This document shows, one piece after another, positions 42,868 to 52,343 of a stretch of 64,000 nucleotides of DNA. The position numbers and the translations under genes were made by a program. Numbering within the stretch: position 1 is the stretch's first letter; each line of letters begins with the position of its first letter. The stretch comes from Thiorhodovibrio frisius (GTDB taxonomy: Bacteria > Pseudomonadota > Gammaproteobacteria > Chromatiales > Chromatiaceae): the NCBI RefSeq assembly GCF_033954835.1, contig NZ_CP121471.1, forward strand, positions 372,001 through 436,000, written 5' to 3'. Below the pieces are notes generated by a model. It worked only from the letters and a program-made list of their open reading frames with translations, was not told where the DNA came from and searched no databases.

Positions 42868-43748
42868 CTACCAAGCGACGCGTTGATCGAACTCGAACTC
42901 CGGCTCGGGTTGAGCAAAGTCATCCCAGTCCGGTGCTGGCTCGGGCGCATCATCCCAGGCGGGTGGTCCGCGCGCGGGAGCGATGGGCGGAGGACGAGGG
43001 GGTTCGCCGATATGGGTGAGAATCTGCCCAATGGGCGCGGCCTCGGTGATGAATACGATCAGGCGCATGTCCGCGCCACAATTGGGGCAAGTCAGCGGCA
43101 GCGACTCGAACAGGCGGGCCAGTAGCATGACCCAGAGATAGCGTGCCGGTGAGCGAGGAGGCGCGGCTGGGCATTCGCGGAACTGCTTCTGCGCAAATGC
43201 GCCTCAATGACGCGCATGAGAATTTTGAGCACGGCGCTGAGCGCTCGCGGCTCGCGCTCCAGGTACCAGCGTAAGCGCTTGGGTACTGAAAGAACCCACT
43301 GGCGCACCGGCAGTGGCGGTATGACATGATCGACCAGATGGGCAGCTGTTTCAGCCATGCGTCGCGCGTTGCACGAAGGACATACCCCGCGCCCCTTGCA
43401 GGAGAACGCCACGAGAAAGTCATGACCACAGTCAGGGCAGCGTGCACGAGCAAAACCGAAGGCGAGAATGCCGCACTCCAGGTAGCGGCGAAACTCCCGC
43501 TCGACATAAGTCGGCACGCGCGGCGCGCCCCAATCCTCCTCTCTCGCGAGAGCGAGAAAAGACTCCAGATGCTGTTGCACGATCTGGTAGAGCGCGGTGT
43601 GCTCCGGACAGCGGCGACGATAGGCCACCATCGGGCGGTGTGATGCGGCGACGGCCATGATGGAGTGCTGGTGGAGCCACAGCAATGAACTGTATAAAAA
43701 TACAGTATAGTCGTCATGCGAGGGTATTGGCGGGTGGGCGAGAAACAC
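42868..43748 (-). pseudogene. IS91-family transposase with internal deletion
   Basis: The 5' part (43748 to about 43130) reads RRCPEHTALYQIVQQHLESF, then FARARCPDCGHDFLVAFSCK and GRGVCPSCNARRMAETAAHL, the zinc-binding N-terminus of IS91-type Y2 transposases. The 3' part (42868-43128) reads LPLTCPNCGADMRLIVFITE and a proline-rich tail, the usual C-terminus, but in another frame. The catalytic HUH and double-tyrosine region between them is gone. It abuts a truncated RND gene, which it may have cut. Confidence 0.75.
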
Positions 43749-43816
43749 CGTCAGCCCCGACCAAAGGGTGAGCAGGCTGGTGAGAACCTTCTCGCGCCGA
43801 GTCCGACGGCGCGCCC

Positions 43817-44545
43817 ATGCTGAAAAGCGAGAACGCGCGCCTGAACGGCTGGACCTTCGTCGACATCCGCGGCCGCGACCTCGGGCGCTGGATCGCGGAG
43901 GCCAAGCAGGTGGTGGCCGAGCAGGTTGCGCTGCCGCCCGGTTATTCGCTCACCTGGTCAGGCCAGTACGAGTACATGCAACGCGCCCAGGAGCGCCTGA
44001 CCATGGTGGTGCCGCTGACGCTGCTGATCATTTTCGTGCTGCTGTATCTGACCTTTGGCCGCGTATCAGAGGCGCTGTTAGTGATGCTGTCGCTTCCCTT
44101 CGCGCTGGTCGGTGGCCTGTGGTTGATCCATCTGCTCGACTACAACCTGTCGATTGCCGTCGCCGTCGGCTTCATCGCGCTCGCCGGCGTGGCGGTCGAG
44201 TTCGGCGTCATCATGCTGGTCTACCTCGACAACGCCCTGGCCGACGCCCGCCGCGCCGGAACTCTGGCAAGCGAGCAAGACCTGAAAGCCGCCATCGAGG
44301 AAGGCGCGGTGCTGCGCATTCGCCCCAAAGCCATGACGGTCGCGACCATCTTTGCGGGCCTGCTCCCCATCATGCTCCAGGGCGGAGTTGGCTCCGAAGT
44401 CATGCGCCCCATCGCCGCCCCCATGGTCGGCGGCATGGTCACCGCGCCGCTGCTCAGCCTGTTCGTGCTGCCGGCGATTTATTTGCTGTGGCGGCGGAAT
44501 ACAGGACAGCTTATGAGCACCGGTAGTGTTACACACGGACAATGA
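43817..44545 (+). pseudogene. C-terminal fragment of a CusA/CzcA-type RND efflux pump
   Basis: The 242-residue frame starts MLKSENARLNGWTFVDIRGR and carries four to five membrane helices with LTMVVPLTLLIIFVLLYLTF, AVAVGFIALAGVAVEFGVIM and VGSEVMRPIAAPMVGGMVTA, which are from the last third of heavy-metal RND pumps. Full pumps have about 1040 residues, so roughly 800 are missing. The cut lies next to the IS91 remnant. A short peptide could be made but would not pump. Confidence 0.85.
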
Positions 44546-44774
44546 AACCCGCAGCCCGGGCATGGCTGCGGCCAGCGCGACCACTGGTGGTCGGAGCCTT
44601 TGGGCAACGGTGGGCAGCCGCATTGTCGGTGGATGGCAACACTGGTCACTCAGCCTTGATCTGCTTTCCTGTCTATAACTCGGGATTTAGCAGTTGAAAC
44701 AAAACAACCGCCAGGGTAATGAATGCCCCGAAGCAAGAGCAGTGAGCAGCACGGGTTTCAGCGTCGGCGGGACG
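44546..44774. other. Intergenic stretch between two remnants
   Basis: Some 230 bases between the RND remnant and the convergent histidine-kinase remnant. No gene or strong terminator recognised. Confidence 0.4.
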
Positions 44775-45935
44775 TTATTCTGTAGGGTTGCATCTGGCTT
44801 CCCCCTCCATGAAACAATCGAGAACCCTGTGCAGGGCCTTGGTATCAATAGGCTTTGACAGGTACCAATCCATCCCTGCGGCGAGGCACTTTTCCCGGTC
44901 CCCCTCCATGGCATGGGCGGTCATGGCGATGATGGGAATGGATGCGTCCAGGTCACCGTTCTGATTTCCCCGGATGAGGCGGGTCGCCTTGATGCCGTCC
45001 ATCTCGGGCATCGATACGTCCATGAACACCACGTCAAACCGCTGAGCGGACAGCATCTCCAACGCCTGGCGGCCGTTGCAGGCCGTCTCCGGACTGTGCC
45101 CCAGCTTTTCCAGGATTCTACACAGGAGATTGGCGTTGATCGGTTCATCATCGACCACCAGGGCGCGCAGAAGCTTACCTTGCGACTCCCCGGCTTGGTG
45201 GTCCGCCAGAACAGGGTTGTTGTCAGTTGATGCGTCCTCGGCACAGGTGCCGACAACGATGTCGAATCGGACCGTCGTTCCACGGCCTAAGTCACTGTCG
45301 ACCACTACCTGCCCGCCCATCAAGCTCACCAGTCGTTTGACAATGGCCAGACCCAGGCCACTGCCTTGGAAGCGGCGACGGAGGGAACTGTCGGCCTGAG
45401 TAAAGGGCTCGAAGAGATCGGGAATATTGTCCGCGGAAATGCCGACGCCGGTGTCCATAACCGTGAATTGCAGGCGGATGCGCTCGCCATCAATGGACTC
45501 CAGCGCCCGGACGTCCAGGCGCACCTCCCCGTGGTCGGTGAACTTGACGGCATTGCCGATCAGGTTAAACAACACTTGACGCAGTCGGGCCTCATCGCCA
45601 ACTACCAGAGCGTCGACGCCTGGGTCGATAGCGGCATTCAGGGTGATGCCTTTGGATGCGACCTTGGGACTGAAGGTGTTGACCACTGATCGCACCAGAG
45701 CGTCAACTGCGAAGGGCTCACACTCAATGGAGAACTTGCCAGCCTCAATCTTGGAGAAGTCAAGGATATCGTTGATCAGAGTGAGTAGGCTTTGCGAGGA
45801 ATCCATGGCAGAGTCGACGTACTCGGCCGCTTCCGGATCCAAGTCGCACATACCCAAGAGCTGGAGAAAACCCTGAACGCCATTGAGCGGCGTCCGGATT
45901 TCGTGGCTCATTGTGGCCAGGAAAGCATCGGGTCG
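44775..45935 (-). pseudogene. Hybrid histidine kinase lacking its sensor part
   Basis: Coding similarity begins abruptly at [20 protein letters not shown], with an in-frame stop about a dozen codons upstream of the ATG at 45911. The HisKA, ATPase (NLIGNAVKFT, DTGVGI, GSGLGLAI) and receiver (RALVVDDEPINANLL, DVVFMDVSMPEMDG) domains are intact over 378 residues. The usual sensor and membrane part is missing. A soluble orphan kinase could still be made from 45911, but the broken edge next to the PP2C operon suggests a truncated gene. Confidence 0.75.
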
Positions 45936-45969
45936 CGAGGCCGGTCACAACATCTCAGTTGACGCCAAT

Positions 45970-46767
45970 TCAGCGCACCAGTAGGAAGGAAAGATTATCC
46001 GGCGCGCCAGCGTCCAGCACCGCATGGAGGTAGCGACCGGCCAGTTCGGGGAGCGATGCCTCTGGGTCGAACAACGCCTCCACCTTGCTCTGGCTCAGGC
46101 TGTCGTGCAAGCCATCGGTGCATAGCAGCCAGGTCGAGCCTTCTGGCCAACGGCCGGTTTGCCAGTGGATGGCAAAATCGTCCTCGGTCTCGTCGGCGCT
46201 GATCATGTGCTCAAGGTCGTGATAGAGATGGCCGACCTCCTCGCCGGGTTGCAACTCGCCGCGCTCGAGCATCGATTGGTAGTAGGTGTGATCGACTGAG
46301 AGCTGTCGCCAATTCCCGTCGGCGGAAATGCAATAAATGCGCGAATCGCCGACATTAAGCGTGCTGAAGTGGCCGTCGCGCCATTGCAGCATCGCCAGCG
46401 TCGTGGCGCTAGCGTGCAGCGCGGGCTGGCGGGACAGCTTGCGACACAAGCGCGGGTGGATGACGCGGCGCAGTGCCCGCGGGCCGATCCAACCGTCCTG
46501 CCAATGCTCGGACCCGTCTTGCTCCGCATCGCGCAAGAGCTCCAGCAAGGCGCGGCTGGCCAGTTGGGGCTTGTAACTGGCGGCAACACCATCGGCCACC
46601 GCGCACAGGCCTGTCTCCGCCTCGAACGCCTCATGGCGCGGAGCCAGGTCGTTTGCCTGCCATACCTGACCGGCGGCCAGCAGCGCATCTTGTTGCTCGC
46701 GAGGGACCAGTCCGCAGTGCTGTAGACTGGCGAGATGCAGCGGACGGGAACTGGCTTGATCGGACAT
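45970..46767 (-). CDS. PP2C-type Ser/Thr protein phosphatase
   Basis: 265 residues with PPM motifs in order: TGLCAVADGVA (metal Asp), ASATTLAMLQWRDG, LNVGDSRIYCIS, WLLCTDGLHDSLS (metal Asp) and APDNLSFLLV. DGVA replaces the common DGMGG. It would remove phosphate from Ser/Thr or act on regulatory partners. It is the last intact gene of the leftward operon starting at 56.6 kb. No Ser/Thr kinase gene is seen in the window, so a partner would have to lie elsewhere. Confidence 0.85.
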   Translation of the reverse strand: MSDQASSRPLHLASLQHCGLVPREQQDALLAAGQVWQANDLAPRHEAFEAETGLCAVADGVAASYKPQLASRALLELLRDAEQDGSEHWQDGWIGPRALRRVIHPRLCRKLSRQPALHASATTLAMLQWRDGHFSTLNVGDSRIYCISADGNWRQLSVDHTYYQSMLERGELQPGEEVGHLYHDLEHMISADETEDDFAIHWQTGRWPEGSTWLLCTDGLHDSLSQSKVEALFDPEASLPELAGRYLHAVLDAGAPDNLSFLLVR

Positions 46768-46788
46768 GGTGATCCTTTTAGGTGTTAG

Positions 46789-47433
46789 TCATGGCGACTG
46801 AGTGGAAATCGGCTTCTGCTCTTGCTCCACAAGGGGAAAGCTGCGCTTGCAGATCGGTTGGCTCGCGTCCGACTTCTCGATGCCCAGCAGACTGTTCAAT
46901 CGGTCGCGACGGTCACGGAGCCTTTCGAGATCAATATCTTCGGTTCGCGACCGTATCAAAGCAGCACCTGAGCAACCTGGTTGCGTCCCACCGCCATGGA
47001 CGCAAATCCAATCCCCCGGTCTCAGTTGATTGATCCACCCGAGCATTTTCTCGAACACATGATCCTGCCAAAGTTCGTAACGGGTTGAATACAAGGTGGG
47101 CGGTTCGCAATGCATGCAGAAATAGTGGCCATCGGCGCTGATTTCCTCGAAAAGATCAAAGTCAGCAATCATGTCGAGGAGCCTGCCCTGGGCGTCATGG
47201 GCGTCGACGACAGTCCTGTCGCGGATATCCATTGTCGCCAGTCCATTGGCTTGAAGCTGAAAGGACAAGTCCGGGGCCAAGCCGGAAAAGCGCAGGATGA
47301 GACGCTGCTCGGATGAGTCGGCCATCCAGGGCGGATAGCGGAAGCGCCGATAATTGTTCTGGACCCAAGCGCCGTATGCCTGGTGAATGAATGGAGTGCC
47401 TCGGGATACCCTGTTTTTGGGTAAGATCGCCAT
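46789..47433 (-). CDS. Unknown protein in the AAA/FtsZ-like operon
   Basis: 214 residues from the ATG at 47433; a TTG at 47472 would overlap the preceding gene. Not recognised. The middle holds HYFCMHCEPPTLYSTRYELW and the later part QLRPGDWICVHGGGTQPGCS, with several Cys and His residues that could bind a metal. It ends 22 bases before the PP2C start. No membrane helix. Confidence 0.6.
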   Translation of the reverse strand: MAILPKNRVSRGTPFIHQAYGAWVQNNYRRFRYPPWMADSSEQRLILRFSGLAPDLSFQLQANGLATMDIRDRTVVDAHDAQGRLLDMIADFDLFEEISADGHYFCMHCEPPTLYSTRYELWQDHVFEKMLGWINQLRPGDWICVHGGGTQPGCSGAALIRSRTEDIDLERLRDRRDRLNSLLGIEKSDASQPICKRSFPLVEQEQKPISTQSP

Positions 47434-47468
47434 CCGCTTAATCCCGAATTGGCTCACCACGAAAACAC

Positions 47469-47989
47469 TCAATCCTCGGCCAGCGCCGCGGCCAGGACGC
47501 GTCGTCCAGTGCGCAGGCCATGCTGCCAGTGGGTGACCGCAAAGCCCAAGGCATCCTCCGGCAGACGGGACATCAGATCATCCCTCAGGCGGCTGAAGTC
47601 ACCGAGATTGGCCTCGGCGTAGCTAATAGACAGAAAGGCCATCGCGCCTTTCGGGTGCTTGGGTTGGAGTTTTTTCCACAAACGCTCGACTGCCTGGCGT
47701 TCACGGTCGGGATGATTCCACAGAGTCGCGGCGGCGCGGACATAAAACCCGGCCGTTAACACGCGATGCAAATTGACCAGGCATCCAGCACCGACGGCTT
47801 TGTACCAGATTGGACGAAAAGACCATCGACCGCGAAATTGCGTCGATCATGCTGACGCAAGGCCGCGAGCAGCGGCTCGGTCGCGCGTCCCAAGCCGACG
47901 CAGAGTGAAAACACGCGCTCTGAATTTCCGCCGGCGGGTCCCGAGGGTTGATCAGCCAGAAGGGGGTCAAAATCGGGTGTGTGAGTCAT
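47469..47989 (-). pseudogene. Third FtsZ-like gene, internally deleted and frameshifted
   Basis: From the ATG at 47989 the frame reads ERVFSLCVGLGRATEPLLAA, resembling the first strand and loop of the FtsZ-like proteins at 57012 and 62063 (CCIGLGEGAEPFIRTL). It ends at 47756. An overlapping frame shifted by one (47771-47469) reads AAATLWNHPDRERQAVERLW, then MAFLSISYAEANLGDFSRLR and ends RRVLAAALAED, matching their C-terminal domain. About 120 central residues are absent. It lacks the twin-arginine leader. Either a deletion remnant or two split peptides. Confidence 0.55.
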
Positions 47990-48005
47990 GCGGATGAAAC
48001 AGCAA

Positions 48006-48458
48006 TCAGTTGGATTGTGTGCGCAGATAGGCAAGAACCGCCGGCCAATCCGGAAAGGCCGGCGAGCCGAAGTGCAGATGCTCGCCGACAAAGCGGTCAG
48101 CGCCATGACGGGTGCGGTCATCGACCAGAAAATCACCCTGATTGAGGTGCTTGTGATGGGTGAGAATCAGCCGCTTGCGCGCGCTCTCGCCCAAATAGCG
48201 TTCCACCCACACACGCTTGTCGCTCCACGCCGACGGGTTCTCCCAAGGCGCGGTGGACAGCAGGTAGGTATCGAACAGCGTGCGCAACTCGTGATAGGCC
48301 GCGACAGCGCCGGGCATGGGTTGCATCAGGGCAAACAATCCGGGAATGTCGTCAAGATGGCCGTCGTGCTTCTGCACCAAGCTGGGGTCAACGCGCGGCA
48401 AGGCCGACAGAAAATCAACCAGTACGCCGTCCATATCAAGATAGAGGATTTTGAGCAT
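48006..48458 (-). CDS. HAD-family phosphatase, 5'-nucleotidase type
   Basis: 150 residues from the ATG at 48458. MLKILYLDMDGVLVDFLSAL has the HAD nucleophile motif DMDGV. LLSTAPWENPSAWSDKRVWV supplies motif II with the NT5C (deoxyribonucleotidase-type) layout, and FLVDDRTRHGADRF the final acidic pair. The family removes phosphate from nucleotides or small substrates. It is part of the leftward operon; the disrupted FtsZ-like gene begins 16 bases downstream. Confidence 0.8.
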   Translation of the reverse strand: MLKILYLDMDGVLVDFLSALPRVDPSLVQKHDGHLDDIPGLFALMQPMPGAVAAYHELRTLFDTYLLSTAPWENPSAWSDKRVWVERYLGESARKRLILTHHKHLNQGDFLVDDRTRHGADRFVGEHLHFGSPAFPDWPAVLAYLRTQSN

Positions 48459-48505
48459 AGGGTTCCCGTGCATGATTGGAGTGGCCTCGTCAGCGGCAAC
48501 GGTTC

Positions 48506-48790
48506 TTATTCAGTGTCGAAGTTGAAACTGACGAAGGTGAAACCAGAGTCCCCGCGCTTGTAAGTGAGTTGCGAGCCCTCCTCAACCAAAGGCGAGGCTC
48601 GCACCATGTCCTTGATTTGCTTCTCGCTCAGGTCTCCCAGATCTTCATTGGCAAAGATGATGCTCTCGGCCATGATCCCATCCCACCACCATTTTTGATA
48701 CAGAACGGCGTAATCGCCAAGCTGAGCCTCTTGTTGCAAAAGGATTTTGGTCTCGTCATCGACTGGAACAGTCTCAAATCTGTTCATCAT
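48506..48790 (-). CDS. Small unknown protein in the leftward operon
   Basis: 94 residues, acidic, with a Trp-rich stretch (YQKWWWDGIMAES) and an end rich in aromatic beta-type residues (GDSGFTFVSFNFDTE). A GAGTG site stands before the ATG. No family recognised and no membrane helix. Position between the HAD and PH-domain genes makes it a likely operon member. Confidence 0.6.
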   Translation of the reverse strand: MMNRFETVPVDDETKILLQQEAQLGDYAVLYQKWWWDGIMAESIIFANEDLGDLSEKQIKDMVRASPLVEEGSQLTYKRGDSGFTFVSFNFDTE

Positions 48791-48849
48791 ATTTCACTCT
48801 TTTCGTTTGGTTTTTGGATGAAACAACCTCGGATTCGGCGGCTTCGGAT

Positions 48850-49242
48850 TCAGCCGCTCTCGAAGGTTCCGCGCATCATGGCGAGCACCGCCTTCTGCAA
48901 GCCGTTCGGATCGCTGACGCCTTTCAGCTCGAAATTGTGCTGTTGTCTTGATCCGTCAATGAGCACATCGCCATAGCTGAAGACATGACCGATGATTGAC
49001 TGCTGTATATCCGCCGAGCGAATCAGCCGACCCTGCACTTCGTCGTTTTTTAGCTGAAGGCCAACCTGTCGACGTATCGCCAAGCGTTTATTGGTGACGA
49101 CGATATCGTTGAACAGCAGATTGCACAGCATCATCCAGAGGGCCGGAAACAGGAAGATCAACCGCGAAAAAGTAAAAGGTTGATAATGAGGGCGAAAGTA
49201 GATTGTTTCGCCTGGAATTAGGTGTTGATCGAAGAATTTCAT
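48850..49242 (-). CDS. Membrane-anchored bacterial PH-domain protein
   Basis: 130 residues. IPGETIYFRPHYQPFTFSRL is followed by one hydrophobic hairpin (FLFPALWMMLCNLLF), then a PH-like domain: DIVVTNKRLAIRRQVG, IRSADIQQSIIGHVFSYGDV and FELKGVSDPNGLQKAVL. The VTNKRL and DVxI-type strands match bPH_2 domains, which bind membranes or proteins. This may anchor the operon's products at the membrane; that is inference. Confidence 0.7.
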   Translation of the reverse strand: MKFFDQHLIPGETIYFRPHYQPFTFSRLIFLFPALWMMLCNLLFNDIVVTNKRLAIRRQVGLQLKNDEVQGRLIRSADIQQSIIGHVFSYGDVLIDGSRQQHNFELKGVSDPNGLQKAVLAMMRGTFESG

Positions 49243-49324
49243 TGAGTGCCTCTGTGATTTGTAGACATTTTTTCGATCATGAAGTGGCTCGCGTGAATCT
49301 TCGCGATGAAGCTATGCTTAAGCG

Positions 49325-49867
49325 TTAAGTCAATTCGTTGACCAAACGCCAGCGCGCTTCAATTTTTCGCAAATAACCGTTTTCATCGCGTTTGCCATAT
49401 TTGGATAAAAGCTCACAATAAAAAATGGCCGTGACCACCTTGCCAACGCTAAGGTATTGCCCGCCAGGCTCCCTCACGGCCTTGGGCAGCACCCATGAAA
49501 ACAGGTTGACCCAGTCCATGTTGCGCACCGCACCGGCCACGCCATCTTGCATGGCGCCGATGATCGGCTCCCATTTTTTGCCGTCGCTGATGAAATCGTG
49601 TCTTACCTTTTCAAAACTATGCAAAAACTGCTCAGAAGTCATACCCAGTTTGCCACAGACCTGTTGTTCAATCTGTTGCCATTGCATGACCGCTTGGCTA
49701 ACCAAAGGCTCAAGTTCAGCCGGTAGGGGTTGCACCAGGAACCTTTCGTTGAGATGAGCGAATTCGTCAGTTTGCCAACGATTTGCAGTTTTCTCATCGC
49801 GCGCCGCAAGCTGCCTGACACAGCTATTCCAGATTTCACTTTCCAATTGCGTGATTGCCGAGCGCAT
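49325..49867 (-). CDS. Unknown helical protein in the leftward operon
   Basis: 180 residues preceded by AGGAGG. Predicted mostly helical, with many Gln, Glu and Trp (VMQWQQIEQQVCGKLG; WVNLFSWVLPKAVREPGG). No family or catalytic motif recognised. GC content here is lower than in the chromosomal part, suggesting foreign origin of the operon. Confidence 0.6.
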   Translation of the reverse strand: MRSAITQLESEIWNSCVRQLAARDEKTANRWQTDEFAHLNERFLVQPLPAELEPLVSQAVMQWQQIEQQVCGKLGMTSEQFLHSFEKVRHDFISDGKKWEPIIGAMQDGVAGAVRNMDWVNLFSWVLPKAVREPGGQYLSVGKVVTAIFYCELLSKYGKRDENGYLRKIEARWRLVNELT

Positions 49868-49985
49868 TTTTCCTCCTGAGATCCTGTGCTGTAAAACCGA
49901 ATCGCTTGATAGCGCACCGTCCTTTTCCGAATGCCCGGGCTGGCGGCGGCATTAGTCCGCCGCCTCCGTGACCGCAAGACTGAGG

Positions 49986-50399
49986 TCAGATTGGCAATGG
50001 TGCCACCCAACCGCCGGCACCGATCAGAAAGGCTTCGATATGAACGCCGCTTTGCTTCATCGTCTCAATGTTGGCGCGCCATTTCTCATAGTGATCATGC
50101 CACCAAGCATCGACGATCAGCACCGCATGGCGGGTTGTTCCAGGGCAGCGGCCTTGCAGATGGCGAACCATCTCTTCAAGAATCTGGGCGCAGTTGTAAT
50201 GGCCCTTGCCTTGGCGCAGTTGTCCGTGCAGGGCAACAAAGAGTGCAAGCGGGTGGCATTGATCGCCGGGCTCGCCGGGATAACAGTTGATCGGGCCGGA
50301 TTGAGATACGGCGATTTCGAACAGTTGATCGACTGACAGTCCGCCGTCCGCAGCTAACTTGGCGATACGCTCAGCTAAAGGAAAAGTTTCTGTTTGCAC
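49986..50399 (-). CDS. Unknown protein in the leftward operon
   Basis: 137 residues with a GTG start after GAGGTG. The C-terminal half has beta-alpha character: RHAVLIVDAWWHDHYEKWRA and GVHIEAFLIGAGGWVAPLPI. The His and Asp residues of DAWWHDH could form a metal site, but no family is recognised. Separated from the nuclease gene upstream by 53 bases. Confidence 0.6.
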   Translation of the reverse strand: MQTETFPLAERIAKLAADGGLSVDQLFEIAVSQSGPINCYPGEPGDQCHPLALFVALHGQLRQGKGHYNCAQILEEMVRHLQGRCPGTTRHAVLIVDAWWHDHYEKWRANIETMKQSGVHIEAFLIGAGGWVAPLPI

Positions 50400-50452
50400 A
50401 ACTACACCTCGTTGCGGTAAATAATTGGGAGCTTTTCTCTAGTTTTAACAAG

Positions 50453-51796
50453 TCAGGTAATATTTTTAACAAGACCATCATGACACAGAAGCGCGTTCTG
50501 GTCTTTCAGCACTTCATAAATCCTATCGACAATTTCAAGCAATTTTTCGATAAGAGTTCCGTCGTTAATAGCTACCCATGGTTTCGCGTCATCTTGCCAG
50601 TGGCGAAATCCTTCACCAAAGACAGTCACTCTGTCACCATATATCCACCATGGATAGATTCCGCCATACGGTTCAGAAACATCGATAATTTTATCCATAA
50701 TTTTTCTGATCAACTCTGATTCTTCATCGGTTAAGTCGCTTTCATTATAGCTCGCAATTCCAACAAAAAAGTCTCGGAACCAACTCGATTCAAAACCAAT
50801 AACGAGACGCGTTCTCATTTTGCAGTCGAAGAATTTAAAACCAACGTCATTTCCTCCGCGTCCCTCAAAAAAACGTTCGTTATTCTCCAGGCAATATGGT
50901 TTGTTAGCTAGTTTTTTATTAAGGTCGCTCCTAAGTTTACACATTAAATTCGTCTTAATCGAATCAAAGGTTTTCGCAACTAGAAAAGCTGCTTCAAGAT
51001 TTTCAGCAGAAGATAGTACGCTATTTTGGATCTCTTGCTGTTCACTCATGTCTGTTTCTCCACTTACTTTAGTACGAATAAACTTAATCATTTCTTCAAT
51101 AAATACACGAACTCTTACAGAGCGGGTTTTCTGGGCGGCGGTTTGAAGCAAATCTTCTGCGTCTTGATAGGTAAGGCACAAAAAATTCTCGTTTTCTTGC
51201 AGTTTATTTATTGTATGGCTATCAATACTTTCACTCCCTGGTTTCCGGTTGCTCAAGTAGACAAGAAGCCACTTGCTTTTTGTTGAGTTTCTCTCTAGAT
51301 AGTTGGCGTAGTCCTTTAATTGGTTGACCTGATCTCCAGCCCAAGGCTTGTTTTCGATGCCAATCAAGCCTCCATTGCTGAATCGGATCAGAATATCGAT
51401 GCGGCGTCCCTGGTTTGTTTGGTGCTCCAGAGTGACAGCTTGACATTCCGCAGTCGTCGCCCATTTCTCAAGGTTTGCGTTTTTTAGGCTGTAACTTAGG
51501 TGGCTGACAAATGTGTTTAGAAAGAGTCCGCCTTGACCATGTTTGCCATGCTTGTCACAGGCGATTGGATCAAGCAAGTCGGCGAGACAGCGAGACAGGC
51601 CAAGTTCGTCGCTGCGCAGATAATCAAAGAAATGAAAATCGGGCGCGAGTTCGTCGGCAAAACGGCGCTTGGCTTGACGTAAAGTCGAGACCCGCTGAAA
51701 AACATCTTTCAGCAGAATTTCTGAGTGGTGTTGAATGGCTCCGCGACGGGCATTGACAGCCGTGCTGACATCCTGTAATAAGTTTTCGATGCTCAC
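50453..51796 (-). CDS. PD-(D/E)XK superfamily nuclease
   Basis: 447 residues from the GTG at 51796, chosen because AGGAG lies eight bases upstream; an in-frame start at 51823 exists. GLSRCLADLLDPIACDKHGK is the conserved N-terminal block of the PD-(D/E)XK_4 family. The active site is RRIDILIRFSNGGLIGIENK (D...E-x-K), followed by DQVNQLKDYANYLE. Members occur in defence islands as presumed DNA nucleases. The C-terminal half is AT-rich and unlike its neighbours. Whether it belongs to the operon's core function or is a passenger is unclear. Confidence 0.8.
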   Translation of the reverse strand: MSIENLLQDVSTAVNARRGAIQHHSEILLKDVFQRVSTLRQAKRRFADELAPDFHFFDYLRSDELGLSRCLADLLDPIACDKHGKHGQGGLFLNTFVSHLSYSLKNANLEKWATTAECQAVTLEHQTNQGRRIDILIRFSNGGLIGIENKPWAGDQVNQLKDYANYLERNSTKSKWLLVYLSNRKPGSESIDSHTINKLQENENFLCLTYQDAEDLLQTAAQKTRSVRVRVFIEEMIKFIRTKVSGETDMSEQQEIQNSVLSSAENLEAAFLVAKTFDSIKTNLMCKLRSDLNKKLANKPYCLENNERFFEGRGGNDVGFKFFDCKMRTRLVIGFESSWFRDFFVGIASYNESDLTDEESELIRKIMDKIIDVSEPYGGIYPWWIYGDRVTVFGEGFRHWQDDAKPWVAINDGTLIEKLLEIVDRIYEVLKDQNALLCHDGLVKNIT

Positions 51797-51957
51797 GAAT
51801 GCTCCTGCCAAAAAGCATGGCAAAAATAGCGGCTACACGCTAAAGTGTGGATGAAAATGTGGGCCATAGAATTTTAGATAACGCGACTTTGATGCGTGCA
51901 TTGTTCGCACAAATACCTGCGATAGTCTCCATGTGTAATCAATTCCCCCTTAATCGG

Positions 51958-52281
51958 TTAATTAAAAAAATAGCAAAAGTCGTTGACCGATTGCCCATCG
52001 GACAAAGAACGCGCCTCCAATGTTTTACGAACAAACAGCGACTGTGCCGGGTAGTGTTCATCAAAACCTTCAATCGCGTCCACGTCCGCAAGAATCGTCT
52101 GGTCAATGTCATACAACTCGCCAATCACCTGGGAGTCTCCCTCGGAGACGCCGGGATACCAGCCCAGGTCGAAGAGTTGAGCGGTGATCGTGGCCGCTCC
52201 CAGGAACTCGGCGGCGGCCAAGACCGATTCTTTTTCCATCCCTTTTAACAGGGTTCCGTAAACAAATACTTTCACTGTCAA
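51958..52281 (-). CDS. Gamma-glutamylcyclotransferase-like (AIG2/GGACT) protein
   Basis: 107 residues. VKVFVYGTLLKGME is the substrate-binding YGTL motif. LGWYPGVSEGDSQVIGELYD and VDAIEGFDEHYPAQSLFVRK follow the GGCT-like fold, with the catalytic Glu likely in AIEGFD. It would act on gamma-glutamyl peptides or similar adducts. The start is TTG at 52281 after AGGAGC. Leftward, between the zincin and the nuclease. Confidence 0.8.
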   Translation of the reverse strand: MTVKVFVYGTLLKGMEKESVLAAAEFLGAATITAQLFDLGWYPGVSEGDSQVIGELYDIDQTILADVDAIEGFDEHYPAQSLFVRKTLEARSLSDGQSVNDFCYFFN

Positions 52282-52343
52282 TTGCTCCTGCCGATTCAGG
52301 CAGTTGTCGCATAATTATTGAGCTTTGGGTTCCTTTTGCTGCA

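Noticed and set aside
42429-43031. A 200-codon leftward frame upstream of the IS91 remnant
   Set aside because: No domain; composition unlike a protein; overlaps the transposase C-terminal piece.
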